In this document: positions 48,437 to 60,320 of the stretch, in pieces | Layout: each line of letters starts with the position of its first letter | How positions within the stretch are numbered: position 1 is the stretch's first letter | Assembly (NCBI GenBank): GCA_022496805.1 | Contig: CM040090.1 | Coordinates: forward strand, 16,920,001 to 16,984,000 | Length of the DNA stretch: 64,000 nt | Source: Pohlia nutans | Taxonomy: Eukaryota > Streptophyta > Bryopsida > Bryales > Mniaceae | Reading direction: 5' to 3' | Notes under the pieces: model-generated | Database searches by the model: none | The model's input: the letters and a program-made list of their open reading frames with translations, nothing else | What the model was told of the DNA's origin: nothing | Made by a program: the position numbers and the translations under genes

Positions 48437-51400
48437 ATGTCGCAACAACACACGGTGCTGGTAACATTCGATGTGGACGGCACGTTGATGCAAAGCACGG
48501 GCTTACAGGCCAATCTGCTGCACAAAAAGGCCTTTTCCCATGCGTTTCTGCAAGTGTTCGGCGTGGAAGGCACCATCGACGCCATCAAGGTAATCAATCA
48601 ATGAACCCTTTTATGCACCAACCCACATTTTTGAATTGGTCCAGAAGCTTGATTGAGCTTGAAGAAGAGAAAGTTCTTGCATAAACTGGCAATGTACCAT
48701 ACCCTAATTCGTTTCACCCCTAAGCGTCCACTGTGTGTGATTTTCTGTAGTGTAGGAAAATTGGACCCCCTGCTGGAAAGCATCTGTTTGTGTGAAAATG
48801 ACTTCAGTTTGACATGATCGAACGCTCTTGATCTTGTAGGATAGAACAAGAGCTTTAAAATGATGTATTGCAATCAGAATACCGAGGTAAAATGAGAAAA
48901 TGCCACCGTGTGATGCAGATGGGCCATATTGGGCGTTTTAGACGCTTAGGGGTTAATGAGTAGCTGCCTTGAGAAATTCGAGTTGTTGAGGTTTCATAGG
49001 AATTTTCTGTTCGCCATGAACATTTTGTTTGATGAAGTTGTTGAGCTTGAAGGAGAGAGTTCTTGCATAGACTGGCAATGTATCATACCCTAATTCCTTT
49101 GAACAAACTGGCAATGTATCATATCCTAATTCGTTTGAATTGTCATAATACTGGTGCAATTTTTGTTTTTTGAGGTTTCATAGGAACTTTATGTTTTCTA
49201 TGGAACAGACTGTTGAATGTCACGTATCAACTGGGAGCTGTCTTTACCCTAGCTCTCAAGCGATCAGGGTTATTCATTTATTTCTTTTCGATTGATTGTA
49301 TGTGTTATGACTGTGCTGAATAATCTTGAGATTTTTTATAATTTTTGTTTTTCGGGTGCAGCATCATGGGAGTACGGATCCAATGGTCATCCTCAATACG
49401 CTCGAACATTACGGCATTCCACAAGAGGTATTTTCTTATGCTGATAACGAAGGTAATAACATGTCAAGTTCTCGCCCTTTTCTTCATTATAGGGAGTTTT
49501 GAAAGTGAAAAAAGCACTCAAGGTTGATTTGCAGTTTGAGTCTTGGAAATCCCCCATTTAAACTTGCTGCGTTTTGTGCTGGAGATAAAGCAACTTATTG
49601 TGCACCAAAGAGAACAGATTCTTCTCATTGTTTTGTTGTGTGCTTTTTGTGACCATGGCAGACAGCCGCTCCAAAGCTGGGAGAGTTGAAGGCCAAGATG
49701 GTTGATTATGCGATGCTACATGCAAGTGAGGTAGGTGAGGGCCTAGAGGTTCTTCCAGGAGTACGAAATCTGCTGGAGTTTCTTTCTAGGCAGCCCGACG
49801 TGGTTATTGGATTGGTACGACTCTCGACTTTGGTGAAAACAAAAAATAGCTCCAAAGATCATAATTCAAATAGCAAACAATTTCTATTACACATTCAACG
49901 ATCTCTAATGCTTTGATTTTGGGAAATCTCTATTGAAGTAGTTATGATAGAGAGATAGTGGCTACACATCACAGAAACATTGTATCAGTATAAAAATAAA
50001 GCCAACTTTACATTTTGGATCCACCAAGAATCAACCTGATTGACTAGAATGGATAGGCCTTCATATTGCAAGTGGGTTAACGTTTGAATTGCCAAGTATA
50101 AAGTCATTAGATCCAAGGGAAGGTTCAATTTCACAACTACAATATGTACTACATGTACTCTACGTAAAATCTCAAACAACTATATATCAATGCAAATGCA
50201 TGCGTGGAAGGCTCACTATTTTCATTATTGTGCTGATTTCCATAGCCTATCACAAGAGTCTCTCTCCACTGATCATCGATTGTTTCAGTGTTGTGTGGGT
50301 TAATACTGAAATGAGATTGTCTTCTTGCCATTTTAGTGTTTTTTTTTTAATGAAAAGCATACACGTTTGGTGGTGAAGAGTGAGTTGCTCATTAAAGAAT
50401 TTCAATTGTTCACTATGGTTGAGCGTTTGGTTTGCAGGTGACAGGGAACTTGGAGGATATAGCTTGGCTCAAAATGGAAGGTCTTGGTATTCGTCAGTAC
50501 TTTTCAGTTCCCAATTTTGGAGGGTAATCACTTCTTCTGGTTGGATTCTTTCCTTGTGCATATTCTGTGACCTTGCATACCGTACCAGGAAGGCAGGGTC
50601 GGCAGAAAATAATTCCCCAAAAAAATGCCGAAAAAATAAATAAATTTATCAAGTATTTTGTCGAAATCAACAAAAATGAAGTCAACAAAAATCGTAGTTA
50701 AAAAACAAAAGAAAACATTTAGCCGCTAGTAAAATTCAATGTTAGTTATTAACAGCCGAATTTTTAATAATTATTTTTGAAAGTGCCGATCTCCACTTTT
50801 TGAACTTTTATTAATTATTCGACACAAAAGTGCCGACCCTGCCTTCCTGGTACGGTATTCAGAGTTCAGCCAGGAAGAGGGCTGGCTACCATAGGCAGAA
50901 ATGAAACCCAAATGGTTTGGCTTGGAGAAAATATGGAACCACACAATGTATGTAGAATCTAGGATTCAAGTGATTGTCTCTCCTGTTACTTGAGCCAAGT
51001 TCAACCGTTTTTGTAGATTTGGAAGTGACCATAGTGAAAGAGGAGAGCTGGTGAGAATTGCTGCAGCCCGTGCCGAACAATTGTTCCCAGGAGGATTTCG
51101 CTTGCGTGCTGGAGACACGGTAATTCAACTCAAACCTTTTCCATTGTTGTTAGTTATGCTGACTGATTTAGTGTTGTTATCACCAATATTCCAAATCAGC
51201 TGTTCCCTGTGGTGTATACTTGACATTGGTAGTGGCTTATTAACCCCTGGAGGACCAAGGATTTATGGTTTCAAAGTGACGAATTCAATCTATTATATTG
51301 TGAAAAATGGAACCAAAATTTATATCTCTGGAACCGGTGAAGAACATTGCATATGCTACATTGAATGGCGTATTTAGTGTCCAAAGATAATTGATGTCTT

Positions 51401-52142
51401 TTACCACAATTCGTTCAAAGGTGAAGAGAAATAGTGTCCCTTGACACTACATAGAGCTTGCCACTTGTCATTTCCACTTTCATTGAGAGTATCATGTTCT
51501 TTTCAAGTAATGAAAGTGACATGAGGTGGCATGCCATATTTATTATAAAGTTGCCATATGTCATTGGAACACTACATTCATTTTTTTCTTACAAGGACAC
51601 TATATCTCCCAAAAATTAATTAGTGTCCAAAGTGTCCAGACACTTAAAACGCCATTCAATGTAGTCAATAAATAAAATTTATATATATAAAGAAATCTAC
51701 ATAGGACTTACCCAATATTGCTCCAAAAAACACGAGACCCAATTTGGGCTTTTTGTTCCTTAAAAGATCAGATATTGCTGTGTTGTTTTTTGAGAAGGCC
51801 TTTAGTCATGATTTTTCCATTGTTCAGCTCAGTCTGAATCCTGGCCTGGTGCTCCATCAAAAAAATAATTGTACGCTGATGTTGCCTGCACCTCTAATAT
51901 ATTTAGTGATGAGTTGGTCGTCTTTAACTGACTAGTGTAATCATGTGATGCCAACACAGCCAAATGACATTCGGGCAGCGGAATTTGGAGGAGCCTTGGC
52001 AATCGGCGTGTGCACGGGAATCTTCAGCCAAAAGGATTTGCGAGAGGCTAGTCACAGTGACACACCTGCAGTCATCCTGGAGAATCTCCAAAACTTATTA
52101 AGTTTCACCAACATACTCGGCCTATCAAGCAGAGATTTCTAG
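48437..52142 (+). CDS. HAD-superfamily hydrolase (phosphatase-like)
   Basis: Six exons: 48437-48589, 49362-49427, 49662-49814, 50438-50523, 51017-51119, 51960-52142. All borders are GT-AG and phases agree; 744 nt, 247 aa. HAD motif I is VTFDVDGTLMQS near the N-terminus, with the nucleophile Asp and the acid/base Asp two residues on. Exon 3 carries the cap/core part LEVLPGVRNLLEFLS. LVTGNLEDIAWLKMEGLGI and FGGFGSDHSERGELVRIA follow. Motif IV, GDTPNDIRAAEFGGALAIGV, spans the last junction and binds Mg2+. Such proteins are phosphoglycolate-phosphatase-like phosphatases; the substrate cannot be read from sequence. An in-frame upstream ATG at 48311 would add 42 residues (His/Lys start, then Ser-rich) that might be a transit peptide. 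Introns 1, 4 and 5 hold transposons. Confidence 0.93.
48713..48956. mobile_element. TTAA MITE in intron 1 of the HAD gene
   Basis: The left end TTCACCCCTAAGCGTCC (one TTAA copy mutated to TTCA) and the right end GACGCTTAGGGGTTAA are inverted repeats; 244 bp. Confidence 0.8.
50580..50855. mobile_element. TA-flanked MITE with CCGTACC ends in intron 4 of the HAD gene
   Basis: The terminal repeat CCGTACCAGGAAGGCAGGGT continues to about 25 bp and is perfectly mirrored at the right end. TA flanks at 50578 and 50856. It shares the terminal CCGTACC with the element at 47693-48060, so both belong to one superfamily. Confidence 0.85.
51240..51682. mobile_element. Remnant with a TTAA-type left end, split by a TA-flanked element
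   Basis: Starts TTAACCCCTGGAGGACC. The body matches the repeat at 15673-15830. No matching right TTAA end was found. Interrupted at 51357-51663. Confidence 0.55.
51359..51661. mobile_element. TA-flanked MITE in intron 5 of the HAD gene
   Basis: The ends CATTGAATGGCGTATTTAGT and the inverted copy AAAACGCCATTCAATG are flanked by TA at 51357 and 51662. The uninterrupted relative at 15780-15800 gives the pre-insertion state. A related interior lies at 56030-56310. Confidence 0.78.
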
Positions 52143-52654
52143 CCAGCGCATGTTTCCATTTCAGTTCTGCCTGACCACACTTGGAAGTTAAACGGCACAA
52201 AGTACATAGTGACCACTGAACATACTGAGTCGGATGGGCCCTTTGTTCAATTCATGTCAACTAACATTATTTCAGTGGAAAAGCAGCTGACATTCAATTG
52301 ATTACCGCCGTAACCATTCACGTTGTTTTCGACGTAGATGGGGTTACAGTATCACAATTTCAGTAATGTGCTCATGTCAGTGGGGAGCTTTCTACCCTTT
52401 CAAAGGCTTCAGATTCATGGAGTTACCATGCTCATGGATTCGTTTGACAACTTGACTTGGAGCAGAATTTGCCTGGGTCCAATTTGGTAGAAAAAACAAA
52501 CCTGCTCCTCTTTCATTTTGACGATTCAGATGCTAAGATTGCTCCATAAGATTCAGGATTTTATCTTCGACTGTGACTATGACCAGTGTGTTTTTGGCTG
52601 CAAGTGGGCCGAAATTAATGGCTTCCTGTTCTCATGTTTAGAGCCATGAGATTT

Positions 52655-52975
52655 TGAGGTTAGTTGAATTATGAGAAAAGAAGGCCATCTACCTCCCTTT
52701 TTGCTCTACTTCTAACCTCTTTTTTGAGCTATACTTGGGTTGAATAGTGTCGTGTCATAGCTTGTTCCCTTGTGGGCCATGGGCTTGGAGGTTTTGTAGA
52801 AGGTGTGGGAGTCATTGCGAGGTGTGGAGAATAATGACAGTGGCTTGCTTTAGATTGTCTCCCAACTCATCATGAACTAGTTTTCGGTCTATTTATATTT
52901 CAATATGAGTTCAAGAGGAGTTCAAGAGGAGTTTGCTAAAACTTTCCTCTTTGAGCTGACTTTTCGCTTAACTCT
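52655..52975. repeat. Relative of the 9072-9928 element without the TTAA insertion
   Basis: Aligns with 9083-9360 and 9908-9928, including GGGCCATGGGCTTGGAG, TTAGATTGTCTCCCAACTC and the doubled TTCAAGAGGAG. At the point where the other copy carries a TTAA MITE this one reads CCTCTTTGAGCTGAC. The right end TTTTCGCTTAACTCT is kept; the left end is diverged. Confidence 0.75.
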
Positions 52976-53622
52976 AGTACCGCGGATAGCATACTGAGCT
53001 CTGTTACTCATCTCTAATGGTCCTTTGAGAAATTTGTGTGCAGATGTGGCGACTGAATTATATGAGTATTGACGGTGGGTAACTATCTGCACACGAGTTC
53101 CCTGTGGAAGCGTTGTAAGTGCCTTCACCTTTCATTTCTGCTCAGCTGTCCATCACTGTTACAGTGCCAGGCTTTGTCTCGCCGATTTGACAGGTTCTGA
53201 CATGGCTCACAAGCCTCACTCACATCAGGGGTCTCTTCCGAAATCAAACAGTTTTCTGTCGTTCCTTCATTGTAGCTGCATGGACACTTCATTTGTTGTT
53301 TTCCATTCAGTGCTGTTGCATGGGTACATCATTGCAGGTAGAGGATATTCTTTCCGTCGCTTTTAAGTATTTTAACCAGTACGCTTTCATTGGAAGATGA
53401 GTGTAAGAAATGCAAGAAATTTCATGGTTGTAGACCACTTTGACAGAAGACAAACCCCATGTCCATGCAAAGATGAATGATATTTAGATACTTAGACAAA
53501 TCATGCTTTGCACTTGGTCTCAAGAGTGAAGTGAATCTAGTCCAAAGGTGTGTCTGAATTCATTCCTGTGATCTTCACTAACATCACTCTTTAGAACATA
53601 CCTTTACGCCAGTCCAAGTTTA

Positions 53623-54173
53623 TTAACCCCTAAGCTCCCGAGCGACCATTTTCTGGTCGCTGCCCGGAAAAAACGGGCTGCCCGGAACAAAAAAATCTTT
53701 TTTTGAAAAAATAAAAAATATTTTAAAATACTACATCAAGTCTACTTTCCAACCCAATTTGAATTATGGCAATCCGAGTTAAACTCCACCCGGGAGAAAT
53801 TTTCAAAGTAGATCACCTCAACATTGTCTTAGTGTTACAAAATTTGCTATTTGGGGAAAGTAATGATGATTCCTCCATCGTTTCTCTTGCTTTTTTGAAG
53901 TTTACGATAGATAGCCCAACTTTAACCAATCGTACTAAATTTTGAACTCTAAAATTGAAAATTATAATTTATACAAATTTTCGAAGGTTAATGCTTTTAA
54001 ATTCATTAAAAAAATGATCTAAAGATTATTTAGGAAGTTTGACCGTACGGATAATTTGTAAAGATGATACTCTACATTTTGTCTATTGAACCAACCTTCA
54101 TCAAACATATGGAAGGCACATATTATAACACATCTATGTTTTGTCCAATACCCCTCGGGCTTTTAGGGGTTAA
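53623..54173. mobile_element. TTAA element, 551 bp
   Basis: Ends TTAACCCCTAAGCTCCCGAG and GGGCTTTTAGGGGTTAA with TTAA at 53623 and 54170. Just inside the left end is the hairpin GCGACCATTTTCTGGTCGC. Same subfamily as 19101-19647. Confidence 0.87.
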
Positions 54174-54908
54174 CAGGGTTTAGGGTTTTCGTATCCTCTA
54201 CCGTATTCATAAATATCTGCATCACCCACATGAACTGGTCCGGCCTGGAATCATTCATGAAGATGCAATAGCCAACCAAAACAGAGTCAAAGTGTATTAG
54301 GTCTTTTTTTGGAATTGAAGGAAGGTTTTGCATTTCAAAAAGAAGCGGAATAACTTAATAATGAACCAGGATCCCACTCAACCAGGCATGGGAAGAGTTG
54401 CTTATGGCTTTAAGCCAAAGATACAGGCTTTGGCTGGGTCACATTGTTTTTTATTTTATTTTGAAAGAAATGGATGCTTTATTTCCTTTGCACACCACAG
54501 ATTACAAACATCACATTGCGAACAAAGAGAGCATGTTTCCACTGCTCCCCTGCGGGTGATTTTTATTTCTTCTTACAATATATGGATTAAACTCAAAGCT
54601 TCTAATCAATTCCTACTTAAGAGCAACGCCCTAACAGTATCATGAGACCCGGGATTAATCCATGTCATGCTTGGAATAATCCCTTGCGGGTGATTTTTAT
54701 TTCTCCTTGTCAAGTTGAGAAGTATTAGCCCTCACAATGAGCATTCGATCAGATTTGAACCACCGCACTTTTTGGTGCTAATAAGCACTCCTAAAGGGAG
54801 CCCTCCTCTTGACTATCACCTAGGTAGTTTGAGGTCATTCAGGACCAACTGGGTCACATTATGACAGTAACAAAGTTAAGCCAAAGTTTACAAATATTCT
54901 GAATTAAC

Positions 54909-55265
54909 TTAACCCTTAAACGACACAGCAAGCCCCACGGACTTTATTTCCAAGGAATCTTGCTTCTAGCAGGAACACTACTTAACTCCTTCGAATCATA
55001 CATAGATCATTGGATACACAACAAGGTGAGGCATGTGATGTGCTCAATTGCTACAACAAATTCTTCCGTGCTTGTTTGTAATGTCTAAATCAAAGGTTTT
55101 GGAGGATCATCTGATTCTTGCCCAAGTACTCAATTTATTCCTCATGTGCTTGTTCCTTTGTTGTGATTGGTCATGCACCCATGCCCGACCTAAATATATA
55201 ACCCTTATTCTTTGAGAGATGCTCGGGCTGCCCACCCAGGACCTGAAATGTCGTTTAAGGGTTAA
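54909..55265. mobile_element. TTAA element, 357 bp
   Basis: The ends TTAACCCTTAAACGACA and TGTCGTTTAAGGGTTAA are perfect 17-bp inverted repeats with TTAA at 54909 and 55262. Confidence 0.88.
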
Positions 55266-55494
55266 GTTAGAGTGCAGCCTTCATTCAGAACTGTAGAGGG
55301 CAGCTGTCCTGTGTCAGCAACTAGGCTATATTGGGCAAGCCAGAAATCACTGTACCCGTATGAGTGTGTACAATAGTACATTGCACAATTTGGAGAAAAA
55401 CCAGAATCTTAGGTGCCGATTCTTGGGTGCTGCATGACCTCTTCCACAAAGTGAGTTTTCTTTTTAAAGTTTTTACACAAATTGAAGAAACTCA

Positions 55495-55632
55495 GGGGCG
55501 GTTTACACTACGGACCAAGAACTTGTCCCATGCAACTCTAAAATCTGTGATTGGCTAAAATCCATGATAGAACCAATAACAGATTTTAGAGTTGCATGGG
55601 ACGAGTTCTTGGTCCGTAGTGTAAACCGCCCC
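55495..55632. mobile_element. Near-perfect palindromic MITE with TCA target duplication
   Basis: 138 bp. The arms are about 60 bp (GGGGCGGTTTACACTACGGA ... mirrored) around an 18-bp spacer, flanked by TCA on both sides (55492-55494, 55633-55635). The 3-bp duplication and GC-rich GGG start fit a PIF/Harbinger-type MITE. Confidence 0.8.
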
Positions 55633-55989
55633 TCAATGCAAGAAAGTAAAATACAGAGCCACCACGACCATGGAATCATGCTTTACATGTCATATTCAAT
55701 TTTGCCACTATAAATAAGATAAGTATTCAATTTTGTATTTTTTAGTAAACGAAGCCATGTGTTTACTACAAATCAAGAAATTTTCATAAATTTTGGTGAA
55801 AATTTAAAATTATTATGATTTTTTGAAGTGATTTGAAAGAAAATTCATATCAATTTCAAAATGTACTCAAAAATTCCAATTTCTTTACCAAAGGTGTAAA
55901 TTACAATGAGGAACATTGTTGTAAATAAAAATCATATGTGTATCTAAATTTAGATATTTGGGATACACTATGGTAATACAAGAAAAACT

Positions 55990-56340
55990 TGTAAATCCAA
56001 GTTTGTGATTTAGTGTGCACTGAGATTTGATGTTTTTTTTTATCACAAATCGTTCAAAGGTGAAGAGAAATAGTGTCCCTAAAGTACATACGGGAGTTTG
56101 CTACTTGTCATTCCTACTTCCATTGAAAGGGCCATGGTCCTTTCAAGTGATGGTTTATCATAAAGTTGCCACTAATCATTGGAACAGTACATCTAAAAGG
56201 TTTACTTAAAGTTTTTATCATTTTGAATTTTAGAGTATTTTTTTTACAAAGACGCTATATCCCCAAAAAGTCAAACATTGACTATATTAAAAAATAGTGT
56301 CCCCTACACTAAAGCACTAAAGCACAATAGTGTAGTAAAA
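55990..56340. repeat. Diverged relative of the 51359-51661 element
   Basis: Shared blocks: TCAAAGGTGAAGAGAAATAG, ATCATAAAGTTGCCA-type and ACGCTATATCCCCAAAAA. The ends are not clear in this copy. Confidence 0.6.
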
Positions 56341-59170
56341 ATCATGACCGCATAGACCAGAGAAAACCGCACATGAGAAGACCACACATGTTGAACTAGA
56401 CTAATTGTGGGTTCTTTTGGGCACACTTTTTTGATTTACGCAGCCAATGTTTCTACTTTTGGAAGGTCAGTTAAGAAATTCAAGCCAAAAAGTGGGTGGA
56501 AATGAACCCATTTTTCAACTCGATTGCTTCTGCAGGACAGGCCTATGCACTTGAGCTCTGGTGTGATTTTATTTTATTTTGGACACAAATGAAGTAAAAC
56601 GAGTTCATACAACACTGCCTGAGAGGCCAACTCAGAATTGCCCAGACTAAGTTACCTTAGCATAACAGTCCTTGTTCAATGGCAGGTGTTCACACCTGTC
56701 CACTGAAAACTTACCCTGGATCAAAAGAGAATCTTCACTTGGATCCAATTTTTTAAGTATTAGTAATAAAGGAATGTCATTTGGAACTACCGTGTCTGGT
56801 AAACTTAGTTTCTAATTGTAACTAGATTGTGATCTCATTGCAAAGGATGTTGGCTCCCATTGAATGTCTTCTTCTTTGAATACTTAAACATTCACACTAC
56901 ATTACCCAGTCAAACTTCATCAAATTTTCACATTTAAAAAAAAAAAAAACATATATTTTTGATATTTTTCTCATATGATTTATTGTTCAATTGATTCACA
57001 CTGATTTTTCATAATTGTTTAAATTATAAATTTTATGATATTTTTTAAAGCTTTTCTCTTGTAACAGTCATAGTAAGTACAAAAATGTTCAAGATAGTAT
57101 AAGATTTTTAGAAAAAATGTAAATAATAACAATGAACAAGAAGGTGTAGGTGGCATAATTCAAAAATTAAGGTCTTGAATTTTAAAGTGCTGTAAAAAAC
57201 GCAATTTTTGCAATTTTGAAGAATCATAAATTGAACCAAAAAGTAGAAGATAGTTCCCACACTTTCTTAATTGGGACCGTTTTTATTTGAAAATAAAAAT
57301 TAGGTGAAAATTAACGTTTGATTGAAAAGCGATCAAACATGGCCCTATGGGGCTCCTTGCACGCTTAAAGGTAATTATCCATTTCTTTGAGTCCTTTATT
57401 GTCAACTTCTATGAATCTTATTTGTCTTCTTCTTTGTTTCTAAACTTCCACATTTCTTTTTAGGTAAAATAGCCCCAATAAATAAATAAAATACTAGATA
57501 TTACACAGGCTATAGAAGAATGCCATTCTCACACAACAACATGAATGATACGAATGCGTGTTTGATGTTTCTTACCATATGTTGTATGTCTCTCCAAACG
57601 GGTGTGCAAATTATATTTTACTAGGTTGTCCCATGCTAGATTCCGGCACAACAATACTGTTTAGCGTCTAAATTGCCAACAGATATGCGTCATGGCTTGT
57701 GCTAGAGTCGAACATGACAATTCTTACCACGGAACTATCCCAAGTGTACGTACAATTTTTTAATTTTTGATACAAATAAAGGGAACCCTTTACTACAAGA
57801 AAGAAAAATAAAGTCATAAAATAAAATAAAAGCCAAGGACCAGCGACCAGGACCAGCGAGGCCAAGGACACATAACTTAGACCTCAATAACTTAGATACA
57901 AATTTTGACACATTAAAAATTGGGTGTGCAGTTTGCATCAATGAGGGGAATTATCATTGTCGTCTGCTCCACTGCTAGCTTCAGAGCAATGAACAAATGC
58001 ACCTATTATTTTATTGTATTTGGTAGTTCATTTATTATTTTATTGATCTTCAGTTGCACACCATGTTTTGCAATGAAAATTACGTCACCAAGAAAAACAA
58101 AAAACATTTTATTAATAGGAAGAATCAAATTCTCTTGCCGGCAACCGACGTCAGTTAGCCAGAATCATTGATGGCCCATTCCCTTGCATTGAGTTCTTGG
58201 AATGCCGTAAGGTAAAATTTGAAAACAATATACAATTTCTTGCGGTGTTAGAACCTTGTCTCTTCCTCCTTTTGATCAACACATGTGCGTTGATGAAGTG
58301 TAAATTTTTTGTGGCACCCATAATGCGTTGAAGCAGCTTCTTGCATGGGCTGGGTAAAATAAATAAATTTTACAGTAGCTACCAAAAACTTACTTGACAA
58401 ATGCAGACACTTGCGTTGGGTGACTGGTGTGAATGGGCCAGTGTGGTACAAATTCCATGTCAGTCTAGCAACTGTTTTGTACAAAGGATCCATAGGAATA
58501 AACCTAACAAAACGAAAAAATAAAAGGAAAACGAAAAAAGCACTTTCAGTCTGCCCCAAAACCTTATTGTATAAAAAAGGAGAAGCAATTCTGTTACTGA
58601 CGTGTGTACTTTTTTTCTGACATTATTGGGATCAATGAGCTTCCCGTTTGAGAATAAAATAAAATGAAATGAAACTTGGGTGAATCAGGTGTCACCACCA
58701 AGTAGGAATCTTCCTTCCAAGCCCAAAATAAAAATGAAAATGCAACAGTCACCACCAGAACAGTCGGTGGGGGGTTACCGTAACTTAACAGTTAAGGAAA
58801 GGGGCTAAATTATTTGGGGACAAGTAAATTATTTCTGGGTGTATGATTGGAGGGTGGGCAGTCAGATTCTGACCGTGGGTGTAAATTTAGGCGACGGGCA
58901 AACAACGACGACCGTTGGAAATCACATGCGCAAAAGATGGGCGCCCTCAATAAATGCTGCCACTCAGGGATGGGGAAAGTGCTTAAACGACCCAAAATAA
59001 AATTAAAAAGAACAATTTATTTCTAATAATGTCACAGTGAAAGTCCATCATGCCACAGTAAGATGCCAGCTCAGCCCTCAAGTTCCTCGAAATTACCTAG
59101 CCTCCTCCTCCATGGTCCCGACTCTGATTGGCTACTTTTCCCGTTCATAGGAACCAGGCTAACGGTCCAA
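56341..59170. other. No gene seen
   Basis: AT-rich intergenic DNA with poly-A tracts. No coding or terminal-repeat structure was supported. Confidence 0.4.
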
Positions 59171-59179
59171 GTCACAAGC

Positions 59180-59352
59180 GCGTTCCCGTTGGGCGGGGGC
59201 GGGTCTTGTCGTAACCTATCCCCGTGGACTTCGAAATTGAGCGGGGAGACGTTGCTGTTTCCATTGGGCGGGGGCGGGGTCTTGGTTGTAAGGTTCAGTA
59301 CCTATCACCGTGGGAGCGCGGGGTCAAGTCTCCCGTTGGGCGCGGTCATGGG
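59180..59352 (+). promoter_or_regulatory. GC-box-like repeats upstream of the xylosyltransferase gene
   Basis: TTGGGCGGGGGCGGG plus TCTTG occurs at about 59189-59208 and again at 59264-59284 within a roughly 75-bp tandem unit, with a shorter third copy (CCCGTTGGGCGCGGTC) near 59332. Confidence 0.5.
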
Positions 59353-59439
59353 TGAGGGGCGGTCACGGGTCGTCGACTCCAGTGAAGCGTCCGTTGGGGC
59401 GCATTGATGAGGGGGATCGGCTGGCGATGGCAGGGCTCA

Positions 59440-59444
59440 TATAA
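59440..59444 (+). promoter_or_regulatory. Possible TATA box of the xylosyltransferase gene
   Basis: CATATAAGCG sits downstream of the GC boxes and about 880 bp before the start codon. A long or intron-containing 5' UTR would be needed. Confidence 0.35.
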
Positions 59445-60320
59445 GCGCGTTAATTGTTTGTTGCGATCAATCGCAGTAAAGTTGCATGCGCCTTGATCGA
59501 TGATTTTTTTGTCTTCCTTGGGAAATGTTTTACCACTCTGGGTAGCTCTGCATGCTCAGTCGCCTGGCCCGGCTTAGTAGCTGGCTTGTGTCAGAGCTTC
59601 TTGCAGAAGCGGGTGAGCTGTAGTGCGTGCTGTCCTCTGTCGGTCGCTGTGCATGTGGAGAGCAGTTCTCTCTATCGAGGGGCGTACGTAGGCCGCATTG
59701 CCTTGCCCCTCGGTTGCCTCTGTTTTTAGACTGCTCGCTTCAATAGGTGTCGTTTGGTAGCTGGCTCGCTGCTTTCATTTTTGGGTTCTGGTCTGCGTTC
59801 GACGTGGAAGTGGCCCTTGGAGACACGAGTTTCCCACACTCTCTAAATGCATGAGAAGCAGCGAGGTTGAAATGAGGTTGTGGGAATGCGAGGATAGCTT
59901 CTGCAGCCGCCATGGTGCGTAGACTTGTGCATGTCCACCTTACCCTGGTGCATGTAGCTCGAGGTTCCTCTACTCTCTCGCATTCGTCCTCGGATTTGCA
60001 GTTTGTATGACCTATCTCTCTCGGCGTTTGCGAAGTCGTATTGTTCTTAGTTCCATTGTCCGACCAAAATCTCCTTGGCCATTTTCGCATTGTCAGACTT
60101 TAGGGACGTGGTGATATGCTTTTTATTCGAACGCCTGAGTACATTGGTGCAATTAAAATAGAGGTCACAGAACGGTGAAGACTGTACCGATCGGTTGATT
60201 CGCAGATGGAAATATTGTGGTTTAGTAATTGACCAAGCGCATGGTTCATTCGGTAGTGGTGGCCATCCTGAATATCGGTTCTAATAGTAGTCTGTATCTG
60301 CCTGAGCCTTTAAGAGAAGG

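Noticed and set aside
7448..55265. CCCTAAA/TTTAGGG within the TTAA ends, resembling plant telomere repeats
   Set aside because: The motif occurs once per end, in inverted pairs, flanked by TTAA, and several copies diverge (TTAACCCTTTGACG, TTAACCCTTAAACGACA). These are transposon termini, not interstitial telomere arrays.
59063..59729. Short frames in the GC-rich region upstream of the xylosyltransferase gene
   Set aside because: They look like promoter or 5' UTR translations, with GC-box repeats. No domain was recognised.
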